Assembly (NCBI RefSeq): GCF_004340965.1
Contig: NZ_SLYA01000017.1
Span: forward strand, 1 to 35,748
DNA length: 35,748 nt
Reading direction: 5' to 3'
Origin: Sphingomonas sp. PP-CE-1A-559
GTDB lineage: Bacteria; Pseudomonadota; Alphaproteobacteria; Sphingomonadales; Sphingomonadaceae
In this document: piece by piece, positions 7,743 to 14,868 of the stretch
Layout: every line of letters starts with the position of its first letter
Numbering within the stretch: position 1 is the first letter of the stretch
Translations under genes and position numbers: made by a program
Notes under the pieces: generated by a model
Told to the model about the DNA's origin: nothing
Database searches by the model: none
Seen by the model: the letters and a program-made list of their open reading frames with translations, nothing else

Positions 7743-9059
7743 ATGGCAACAGCATTCCTCCGCGCACCGGCCAGCCGTCCGCTCGTTCAAGTCGAGCATG
7801 TCAGTCATCGCTACGGGCGCGGCGATGGCGGCGCGCCGGTGCTCGACGATGTCAGCCTGACGCTGCACGAGAACGAGGTCGTCGGGCTGCTCGGCCGCTC
7901 CGGCTCGGGCAAGTCGACGCTGCTGCGCTCGATCGCGGGGTTGATCCGGCCGGACGAGGGACGCGTGCACTTCGCCGCCGTCCTTAATGGCCCTGCGCAC
8001 ACGATCAGCATGGTCTTCCAGACCTTCGCGCTGTTCCCGTGGCTGACCGTGCTCCAGAACGTCGAGCTTGGCCTCGAGGCGCAGCGCGTTCCGGCGGACG
8101 AGCGGCGCACTCGCGCGCTGGCGGCTATCGACCTCATCGGCCTCGACGGGTTCGAGAACGCCTATCCCAAGGAACTGTCGGGTGGGATGCGCCAGCGTGT
8201 CGGGCTGGCGCGCGCGATCGTCGTCAATCCGTCGTTGCTGTTGATGGACGAACCCTTCTCCGCGCTCGACGTGCTGACCGCCGAGACGTTGCGCACCGAC
8301 CTGCTTGATCTGTGGGCGGAAGGGCGGATGCCGATCAAGTCGATCCTGATCGTCACGCACAACATCGAGGAGGCGGTGCTGATGTGCGACCGCATCCTCG
8401 TCTTCTCGTCCAATCCCGGCCGGGTCGCCGCCGAGATCAAGGTCGACCTGCCGCAACCGCGCGACCGGCTCGACCCCGCCTTCCGCAAGCTGGTCGACGA
8501 CATCTATGCGCAGATGACCGCACGCGCCCCCGCCGAGCCGGTCCGCGACGGGTTGTTCCCCGGCACCGGCATCCAGATGGTATTGCCGCGCGTCTCGACT
8601 AACGCGCTCGCCGGGTTGATCGAGGAAGTCGACGCCAGCCCTTTCGATGGCCGCGCGGCGATGGCCGACCTCGCCGATCAGCTTCAGCTGGAGGTCGACG
8701 ATCTGTTTCCGATGGCGGAGACGCTCCAGCTGCTGCGTTTTGCCGAGTTGCAGGGGGCGGACATTCTCCTGACGCCGGCGGCGCGGCGCTATGCGCAGGC
8801 CGACGTCGACACGCGGAAAGCGCTGTTCGCGCAGGCGTTGCTCGCGCACGTCCCGCTCGCGCAGCACATCCGCCGGATCCTCGACGAGCGTAGCGGGCAT
8901 GTCGCCCCCGCGCGCCGGTTCCGCGACGAGCTGGAGGATCACATGTCGGGGGATTACGCGGACGAGACGTTGCGGACGGTGACGCATTGGGGTCGGTATG
9001 CCGAGGTGTTCGCGTATGACGAGGATGCGGATCGGTTCAGCCTGGACGATGTCGTGTGA
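7743..9059 (+). CDS. ABC transporter ATP-binding protein with C-terminal AAA-associated domain
   Basis: The nucleotide-binding domain carries Walker A GRSGSGKST (51-59), Q-loop Q93, signature LSGGM (145-149), Walker B LLLMDEPF (165-172) and switch H206, so it should hydrolyse ATP. After about residue 290 comes a 140-residue AAA_assoc_C domain (NALAGLIEEVDASPFDGRAAMADLADQL...), usual in the partner ATPases of duplicated anion permeases. The start at 7743 is favoured by AAAGGA just upstream; an in-frame ATG at 7725 overlaps the permease stop. Its own stop overlaps the porin start (GTGA), so the three genes are coupled. Confidence 0.92.
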   Translation: MATAFLRAPASRPLVQVEHVSHRYGRGDGGAPVLDDVSLTLHENEVVGLLGRSGSGKSTLLRSIAGLIRPDEGRVHFAAVLNGPAHTISMVFQTFALFPWLTVLQNVELGLEAQRVPADERRTRALAAIDLIGLDGFENAYPKELSGGMRQRVGLARAIVVNPSLLLMDEPFSALDVLTAETLRTDLLDLWAEGRMPIKSILIVTHNIEEAVLMCDRILVFSSNPGRVAAEIKVDLPQPRDRLDPAFRKLVDDIYAQMTARAPAEPVRDGLFPGTGIQMVLPRVSTNALAGLIEEVDASPFDGRAAMADLADQLQLEVDDLFPMAETLQLLRFAELQGADILLTPAARRYAQADVDTRKALFAQALLAHVPLAQHIRRILDERSGHVAPARRFRDELEDHMSGDYADETLRTVTHWGRYAEVFAYDEDADRFSLDDVV

Positions 9060-10267
9060 TCCGGCGCTTCGTCGCGCGACTGTTGCTGATACTCGGGCTC
9101 GCAGCGCCAGCCTATGCGCAGGACGAGCGGCCGACCGGCTATCCGCGCTCGGCCAACGAACGTTCCGATAAACCGGTGACTCTGTCGGCGGTGTATGTCG
9201 CCGACATCCGCAGCAACGTCTCGGGCGGGATCGCGCGTGGCACGCGGTACCTCGACAATCTCGATCTCCAGGTGGCAGTGGACGCGGACCGGCTGGTCGG
9301 ATGGCACGGTGCGCGCCTGTTCCTGTACAGCATCTACGACAATGGTGCCTCGCTGTCGGGCGATCTGGTTGGCGACGCGCAGGGCATTTCGAACATCGAG
9401 ACCAATGTGCGGGCAGCGCGGTTGTTCGAGGCGTGGGTCGAGCAGGACGTCGGCCGCAACGCCTCGATCAAGCTCGGCCTGTACAATCTCAATTCGGAAT
9501 TCGACACGACCCAGAGCGGCGGGCTGTTCCTGATCTCGTCGCACGGGATCGGTCCTGATTTTTCGCAATCGGGGCGGCGCGGGCCGTCGATCTTCCCGGT
9601 GACGGCGCTCGCTGTGCGCGGCGAAATGAAGCTCGGCGAGCATTGGCTGGGTCGTGTCGCGGTGCTCGACGGCGTCCCCGGCGATCCGTCGCATCCTAAA
9701 CGCACCGCGATCGCGCTGTCGTCGCGGGACGGTGCGCTTGTCGTCGGCGAGGTCGACTATCTCGAGCACGGGACGAAGGCGGCGATCGGGGTCTGGGGAT
9801 ACACCGCGCGGTTCGACGATATCCGGTCGTCCGATCCCGCGGCGCCTCGACGCGGGAACAAGGGCGCGTACGTCTTCGCCGAGCACCGGCTGGTCGGCTC
9901 GCGCGCCGACGATGCGCACGGCCTGGCGGGATGGCTGCGCTTCGGCGTCGCCGACACTCGGTTCAATCGGATCGGACGGTATCTCGGTGGAGGGCTGGTC
10001 CATACCGGCATCGCACCGGATCGTCCTGACGACCAGATCGGCGTGTCCTTCGCCTCCGCCGGGTTCGGCGATCGCTATCGACGCGATCAATCCGGGGATG
10101 GCGGCGTGCGTGACGCGCACGAACTGGTGGTGGAGGCTGTCTATAACGCGGTGCTGACCCCGTGGCTGAGCGTCCAGCCGGATCTGCAATATGTCGTGAA
10201 CCCGGGAGGCGACGCGCAGCTTGATGACGCCATCGTGGTAGGGCTTCGCGTCAAGATCGGCCGTTGA
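9056..10267 (+). CDS. Outer-membrane porin, OprB family
   Basis: The 403-residue product begins with a clear signal peptide (cleavage after AAPAYA, before QDE). It continues as alternating beta strands typical of OprB: NLDLQVAVDADRLVGWHGARLFLYSIYDNG, RLFEAWVEQDVG...SIKLGLYNLNSEFD and a final ELVVEAVYNAVLTPWLSVQPDLQYVVNPGG. Length fits the family. OprB porins let sugars or other small polar solutes across the outer membrane. Being coupled to the ABC genes, it likely supplies the periplasm with the same solute. No substrate-binding protein is encoded in the operon. Confidence 0.9.
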   Translation: MIRRFVARLLLILGLAAPAYAQDERPTGYPRSANERSDKPVTLSAVYVADIRSNVSGGIARGTRYLDNLDLQVAVDADRLVGWHGARLFLYSIYDNGASLSGDLVGDAQGISNIETNVRAARLFEAWVEQDVGRNASIKLGLYNLNSEFDTTQSGGLFLISSHGIGPDFSQSGRRGPSIFPVTALAVRGEMKLGEHWLGRVAVLDGVPGDPSHPKRTAIALSSRDGALVVGEVDYLEHGTKAAIGVWGYTARFDDIRSSDPAAPRRGNKGAYVFAEHRLVGSRADDAHGLAGWLRFGVADTRFNRIGRYLGGGLVHTGIAPDRPDDQIGVSFASAGFGDRYRRDQSGDGGVRDAHELVVEAVYNAVLTPWLSVQPDLQYVVNPGGDAQLDDAIVVGLRVKIGR

Positions 10268-10378
10268 GTTCGCGACCAGTGGCTTGGCTTATTCCGGAGC
10301 TCCGCGAACGCGATATCCGAAGCCCCGATTTCGACCCCGCAGTTGTCCGACAACGTGAACGAACGTATGGCTCGCCCC

Positions 10379-10610
10379 GTTTGCAAGTGAGATTTCTGAT
10401 GATCTGATTAGTCTGCGCCAACGTATGCGGTCTCGTAGGCAAGCCCACGGCCAAGATGGAAATCCGCGCGTCTGAAGCCTCATAATGTCCACGGCATCGA
10501 GTGCCAATTCGTTCATCGGGCCTTCCAAACGCCGATCGACTATCAGGCCATCTCCACTCCTTCCTGCAAACCTCGTAGGTTACGCGTGTTACCTCACGCT
10601 GCCGAACTGT
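10379..10610 (-). ncRNA. Candidate bridge/seek RNA of the IS1111-group element
   Basis: IS1111-group elements encode their guide RNA in the noncoding segment 3' of the transposase, which is this region. Read on the minus strand, ATGAACGAAT (10516-10507) matches the target TGAACGAAT exactly over nine bases. A following GGACATT (near 10487-10481) pairs with AATGTCC, one mismatch from the target AATGGCC. Further 3', CATACGTT (10427-10420) equals eight bases across the joined ends of the circular element. Target part before donor part is the order in known bridge RNAs. Transcript ends and folding are not established. Confidence 0.55.
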
Positions 10611-11651
10611 TTATATTGCAACCGGGTAGTTACGTTCGAATGGCATGTCTCTGCGCAGGGCAGCCCACGCGATGCGAGCGAGTTTGTTGGCAAGCGCCAC
10701 CACGATGGCATTGCGATGCACGCCTCGTTCGATCATCCCCTGTAACCATCGTCCAAGCGGCGTGTCGCCTTTGGACAGGGACGGCAATGCAGCTCTGGCG
10801 CCATGGATGAGCAGCGTACGCAAATACGTGTTGCCGCGTTTCGAGATACCCAAGAGGCGCGGCTTGCCGCCCGTTGTGTGTTGGCGAGGGACTAGGCCGA
10901 GCCAAGCGCCGAGATCTCGGGCTTTGCTGAAGCTGCTACCATCGCCGACCGCGGCTACCAGCGCGGTTGCATTGAGTACGCCAATGCCTGGAATGGTCGT
11001 CAGTCGACGCATCGCAGCGTCGCTGCCCGCCATCTCGACGAACTCCCCATTTAACATCTCGATCTTCGTATCGAGTTGCTTCCATTCCGCCCGCCTTTCC
11101 GCGATCAACCGGCTCATCCGCGACGATAGGGTGTTGTCACCGTCAGTGAGCAAGTCGTCGATGCCCTGCTCAAGCTTGCGCCGTCCGACCGGAAAGCTCA
11201 CCCCACGTTCAAACAGAACCGCACGAAGTTGATTTATCAAGTTGGTCCGTTCAGCCACCAGGCGGGACCGCGCGCGGTGTAGGGTCTGGATGTCCAACTG
11301 ATCCTGCGTCTTCAGCTCGACGAAGCGCATCGTTGGTCGAGAGGCCGCTTCAGCAATCCCCTCCGCGTCCCGATCATCGTTCTTCTGCGCCTTCACGTAC
11401 GGACGGACATACTCCGGCGACATCAGCCGTACCTCGTGACCGCTTGCGGCAAACAGCCGGCCAAGATGATGCGCTCCGCAGCAGGCTTCCATCCCGATCA
11501 CGCAGGCCGGAAGCTTTGCCACGTATTCGATCAGCGTCTGGCGTCGCAGCGACCGGCGCAGGACAACTGTGCCCCGCTCATCGACACCGACCATGCTGCA
11601 AGATGTTTTGCCCAGATCAACTCCAAGGATTGCAATAGACGCGATAGACAT
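10611..11651 (-). CDS. IS110-family (IS1111-group) transposase, full length
   Basis: The 346-residue recombinase has an N-terminal RuvC-like DEDD domain (AILGVDLGKTSCSMVGVDE, then VIGMEACCGAHHLG and KNDDRDAEGIAEA). Its C-terminal Tnp_IS116/IS110 domain has TTIPGIGVLNATALVAAVGD and RQHTTGGKPRLLGISKRGNTYLRTLLIHGARA, the latter characteristic of the IS1111 branch. The catalytic Ser of this family is expected in the C-terminal domain. The start has a strong AGGAAGGAG site. No frameshift is seen. Enzymes of this family are directed to target and donor DNA by a structured noncoding RNA made from the element. Confidence 0.95.
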   Translation of the reverse strand: MSIASIAILGVDLGKTSCSMVGVDERGTVVLRRSLRRQTLIEYVAKLPACVIGMEACCGAHHLGRLFAASGHEVRLMSPEYVRPYVKAQKNDDRDAEGIAEAASRPTMRFVELKTQDQLDIQTLHRARSRLVAERTNLINQLRAVLFERGVSFPVGRRKLEQGIDDLLTDGDNTLSSRMSRLIAERRAEWKQLDTKIEMLNGEFVEMAGSDAAMRRLTTIPGIGVLNATALVAAVGDGSSFSKARDLGAWLGLVPRQHTTGGKPRLLGISKRGNTYLRTLLIHGARAALPSLSKGDTPLGRWLQGMIERGVHRNAIVVALANKLARIAWAALRRDMPFERNYPVAI

Positions 11652-11719
11652 CGACTCGCTCCTTCCTCTTCAAAGATTCGCATCATATCCGATGCTGGAT
11701 AAGGGGCGAGCCATCCCAT

Positions 11720-11810
11720 AATGGCCGATAGTGGGGTGCGGGGAAAGGCGCGAGAACGTCCGGGTTTGGGTCTTGTCAGCCGCGCGCCGCCAGGCAGTTC
11801 GGCCTATAGT
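11720..11810 (+). repeat. Dispersed intergenic repeat, copy K (split by the IS1111-group element)
   Basis: The right part reads AATGGCCGATAGTGGGGTGC, a GGGGAAAGG stretch, GAACGTCCGGGTTTGGGTC, then a CAGGCAGTTCGGCC extension shared with copy A. The missing left part, GTGAACGAA, lies at 10355-10363 on the far side of the IS. Together they give a standard repeat copy. Confidence 0.8.
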
Positions 11811-12161
11811 AGCGGACCTTAGTCTTTCAGCGAAGTAGCGCCCGCTGACACGACGTATCGGCCCAACTGCTCTCTGCCCTGCGTTACGATCACTTCTGCG
11901 CCGAAGAACGGGCAACCGTGCGAGACTTGATCCGCACCGATTTTTATTTGCGCTCGAAATAGCAGACTTCCACGCCTCGATGTTATCTAATGATTCCTGC
12001 TCACCTGACTGAGTGAAGTGCAAGTCACATATCAAGTACCGGTCATCCGATCGACAACCTCGATCAACCGGCCCAACAGCTTCATTACGGACACGCAGAT
12101 TCTTCCCTATTTCCGCCTAACAGACGGCTGAGTCAGCTGCCGCGAGCTGGCGTCCAACCAA

Positions 12162-12220
12162 ATGAACGAATGGCTGAAGCTGGGGAGCGAACATACCGCC
12201 TTAGTGCCTGAGAGTGGGTG
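12162..12220 (+). repeat. Dispersed intergenic repeat, copy C
   Basis: ATGAACGAATGGCTGAAGCT followed by GGGGAGCG and ending AGAGTGGGTG. The first thirteen bases equal the consensus, so the site is an unoccupied match to the insertion target of the IS1111-group element. The 3' end of the broken minus-strand gene next to it runs into this copy. Confidence 0.75.
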
Positions 12221-12419
12221 AAGCCGTAAGGTGCTCAACTAGTCGTGCATCACCATCCGTGTTTGCTAGGTCGGCCAAAACGCGCCCGTATCGGTTAGCG
12301 CGCGTGGAACCCATCCAGACGGCTCCCCAGACGAAGAACGCTGGCACGGCGATGCTCATGAACAGAAGCCAATACAGATGGCGGCTAATCTAATGGCCAA
12401 ACTTGCGATGAGGGTCCAT
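12201..12419 (-). pseudogene. Small membrane protein gene with an early amber stop
   Basis: From the ATG at 12417-12419 the frame reads MDPHRKFGH, then TAG at 12390-12392. It then continues without stops as ISRHLYWLLFMSIAVPAFF, a WGAVWMG segment and a soluble tail with ARLVEHL, to TAA at 12201. The open part looks like one transmembrane helix plus a soluble tail. A restart at an internal ATG (MSIAVPAFF) would give 52 residues but cut the helix. I do not recognise the family. The C-terminal codons overlap repeat copy C. The stretch 11811-12161 holds nothing I can support. Confidence 0.4.
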
Positions 12420-12584
12420 GGTCGGAAGCTCAGTGCCACCAAAGAGGTTTTTACTGCGCCCATTCGGAACCGTTGATCGCGAATGACGAAGAGGGTGGCT
12501 AAATGCCGCCATTTCCTGCTCGATCCGACTAGGGTGCGTCTTTTTCGTAATGCAAGCTTTACGTTTTATCGTTACGGCAACATA

Positions 12585-13556
12585 ATGAATCTACCTTCGT
12601 CGTATCAAGCGATGCCGCCCGCCCAGCGCTGGCATGACCGGCTGGACGCTCTGATTGCTTGGTCGACCGCGCTCTCGCGTGCTCAGGCACGCACCGTGAC
12701 CACCGCAGCCGTCGTAGTCGCCGGACTCGCCGATTGTGCGACCGGAAATGCCCTATGGTTCGGTCCGATCTACCTGTTGATTATTTGCATGCCCGCCTGG
12801 ACCTTGGGCTGGCGTGAGGCTGCGCTGACCAGCGTCGCGTGTGTGGTGGTATCTCTCGCCGCGAACGGGCTGGAGGCTTATCCACTTGGTCAAACTGCGA
12901 TCGCCTGGAATATGGCCATGCGGATTCTGGCGGTGACAATCATCATCGTGTTGATGTCCGGCACGCGCCGCTCGCACGATCGCGAATGGAACCGCGCGCG
13001 CAGCGATCCCCTGACCGGGCTCGTCAATGAGCAAGCCTTTTTCGACAATGCCACGGCGACCGCGAGGCATCGGGCGTGGGGTATACTCGCCTATGTTGAC
13101 CTCGACGGCTTCAAGCAGATCAACGATCGCCACGGCCATGCCGCGGGGGACGAAGCGCTACAAGCCTTTGCCAGCGGAGTGCGCGACTTGATTCGATCAG
13201 GCGACGTGTTCGCTCGCGTCGGAGGCGACGAATTTCTGTTGTTTTTACCGGTCGACAGCGAAGCCGAAGGCTATGGGCTTGCCACGACGCTACATCTACG
13301 GATGAACTGCATGCAGACGCCGTTCGCGTTAGGCTGCAGCATCGGCGCCTTGGTATTGAACCTGAGCGAAACCGCCATTCACAAGGCTCATGTGAGTTTT
13401 GCCGACCGACTGATGTACGAGGCCAAGAACGAGGGCGGCGCCATCTGGATCCGCACTGCCGGTGTGCCGGAAGGCGGCGGTTGGACGGGCGTGGCAGCAG
13501 ACCGCGATCACCGCGAGCTGTTTAGCCTTATTCCAGCCCCTACCGCCCTGCATTGA
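12585..13556 (+). CDS. Membrane-anchored diguanylate cyclase (GGDEF)
   Basis: Makes the second messenger cyclic di-GMP from two GTP. The start at 12585 (MNLPSSYQ) gives 323 residues; the upstream extension to 12483 looks non-native. Residues 38-125 hold three or four hydrophobic helices. The GGDEF domain follows: DPLTGLVNEQAFF (141-153), YVDLDGFKQIND (170-181) and the active-site GGDEF at 213-217. RSGD at 204-207, five residues before it, is a canonical inhibitory I-site. The enzyme is predicted active and product-inhibited. No output domain or partner gene is adjacent. Confidence 0.9.
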   Translation: MNLPSSYQAMPPAQRWHDRLDALIAWSTALSRAQARTVTTAAVVVAGLADCATGNALWFGPIYLLIICMPAWTLGWREAALTSVACVVVSLAANGLEAYPLGQTAIAWNMAMRILAVTIIIVLMSGTRRSHDREWNRARSDPLTGLVNEQAFFDNATATARHRAWGILAYVDLDGFKQINDRHGHAAGDEALQAFASGVRDLIRSGDVFARVGGDEFLLFLPVDSEAEGYGLATTLHLRMNCMQTPFALGCSIGALVLNLSETAIHKAHVSFADRLMYEAKNEGGAIWIRTAGVPEGGGWTGVAADRDHRELFSLIPAPTALH

Positions 13557-13901
13557 CGGCCACGGGGCGTTTCGATTTGCCTGCGGATTAAGCTTAAACC
13601 TGAGCGAGCAGGCCAGGCATGCCGTGAAATGGCGTTGCGCAGATCAGGGCATGTAGCGCCAGGGTTTGCAGCGCCGGGGCGGCTCACGGCACGCGTCAGC
13701 AGATGGACGGACCAAATCGAGGCTGTTTGCGCCGATGTCGCGCGGACTGGCTCGCCGACGCCGTAAACCGTTTGTATTTAGACGACGCCTTCTGCCGGCA
13801 AAGATCGATCAGTCCCGCCCTAATCTTGAAGCACAACGGAACAAATTACTCACGCAGGAATTAGCTTGCCTAGTTCAGACCGAACGACAGGGGATCGAAA
13901 T

Positions 13902-14171
13902 ATGAAGAAGGCATTCGTTATCGCGATCGCAGCCGGGCTTGTCTCGCTGTCGGCATGCAACTCTAGCCCACGCGAGCAGGCAGCCGATAACATCGAGTCC
14001 AACACCGAGGCTGTCGCAGATAACTTGGAAGACGCTGCGGACAACGTGAGCAACGACGCGGCCGAAGCGCGCCTCGAGAACAAGGCGGATGCCGTCCGTG
14101 CGACCGGTCAGAACCAAGCTGACGATATGCGGACGAACGATCCCGACACGAACCTGTCGAACGGTATCTAG
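13902..14171 (+). CDS. Small acidic lipoprotein (89 aa)
   Basis: The start follows AGGGGATCG at good distance. MKKAFVIAIAAGLVSLSAC is a lipoprotein signal with lipobox LSAC and acylated Cys19. The remainder is acidic, Ala- and Asn-rich and probably helical, with recurring A-D-N spacing (QAADNIESNTEAVADNLEDAAD...). A membrane-tethered envelope protein of entericidin-like style is likely; function unknown. An intrinsic terminator follows 45 bp after the stop. The upstream region 13557-13901 shows no other gene and presumably carries its promoter. Confidence 0.85.
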   Translation: MKKAFVIAIAAGLVSLSACNSSPREQAADNIESNTEAVADNLEDAADNVSNDAAEARLENKADAVRATGQNQADDMRTNDPDTNLSNGI

Positions 14172-14216
14172 TTTCACGAGACAGAACGAGCCGCTCCCAA
14201 GCACAGCTCGAACTGG

Positions 14217-14248
14217 AAGGGCGCCCGAGGAAACTTGGGCGCCCTTTT
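14217..14248 (+). terminator. Rho-independent terminator of the lipoprotein gene
   Basis: AAGGGCGCCC, a short loop (GAGGAAACTT) and GGGCGCCC followed by TTTT. The stem is strong and GC-rich with the T-run on the plus strand, directly after the lipoprotein gene. Confidence 0.85.
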
Positions 14249-14366
14249 CGCAATTGTCTGCGGAAGATTGACGCTACGTACGGTCAACCGGCTCAAGGGA
14301 ACTCCGTCTGCTGCTTCACAGATAGGGCGACCTTCGCCGTCGAAGCCCTTTGACAAAAGGGGACGA

Positions 14367-14425
14367 CGAACGAGCGGCCGGAGTAGGGAAAACAAAAAGC
14401 CGCTGTGGGCGTCCGGTAATGGGCC
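14367..14425 (+). repeat. Dispersed intergenic repeat, copy I (diverged)
   Basis: GAACGAGCGGCCGGAGTAGG, then an A-rich middle and GGGCGTCCGGTAATGGGCC. Both half-motifs are recognisable but diverged. Besides this copy, 14249-14868 contains no gene I can support. Confidence 0.5.
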
Positions 14426-14868
14426 AGGCCGCGAAGTTGCTTGGGCGTTTGGCAAAATTACGTCATCGTTATGAAAGCATTGGCCTCAGGTGGTCAGCCT
14501 CGGGAACGGACAATGGTTTATCTAGTTGCTTGGAAAAATAGACCAAAAGGGTGTCAGGCAGAACAGCGGAAACCGCAGCAGTCTCTTCGCCCTTAGTACC
14601 GTGGGCGCGTACGAACCAGGGAGCGATAATTGGGTCGATGCTCCCGCCAGAGCGCTCAGGATGATGAGCGAATACTTGTTTACAATGCATTTGCTTACGC
14701 ACGCTTTGCAAGGCGTGGGCACACTCATGGCCGGACCGCGGTCAGCTACTGTGACATCCGAGGTTTGGGTTTAACCATGAGTGTTTTTCGTCGCTCGCTG
14801 CGTCAAGTTTGTGCGGAGAGGTTGAGCGGGTAGTTCTCCGGGAACCAGAGAACTTATCGCAGGTTGCT

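Larger units (their letters stand above)
10364..11721 (-). mobile_element. Complete IS1111-group insertion sequence (IS110 family), 1358 bp
   Basis: A transposase gene is flanked by 12-bp perfect subterminal inverted repeats: ATGGCTCGCCCC at 10367-10378 and its complement at 11703-11714. Three bases lie outside one and seven outside the other, which is the IS1111 arrangement. An AA dinucleotide occurs at 10362-10363 and again at 11720-11721. Deleting the element joins TGAACGAA to TGGCCGATAG and restores the local repeat consensus. The 3' noncoding segment is long (about 247 bp), the 5' one short (70 bp), again as in IS1111. It appears intact and potentially mobile. Confidence 0.88.

Noticed and set aside
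6676..8987. Long minus-strand frames opposite the ABC permease and ATPase genes
   Set aside because: Their sequences are low-complexity antisense translations; the plus-strand proteins have full family motifs.
10251..10528. Minus-strand frames of 67-79 codons downstream of the IS110-family transposase
   Set aside because: They lie across the element end and its noncoding RNA region and have no protein-like sequence; the guide-RNA explanation accounts for the conservation better.
11670..12035. 121-codon minus-strand frame
   Set aside because: It runs through the IS border and repeat copy K with a TTG start and no recognisable protein features, so it is a chance frame.
14469..14711. 80-codon minus-strand frame in the gap before the CYTH-CHAD gene
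   Set aside because: No ribosome-binding site, no family resemblance and overlapping frames of equal quality on both strands.
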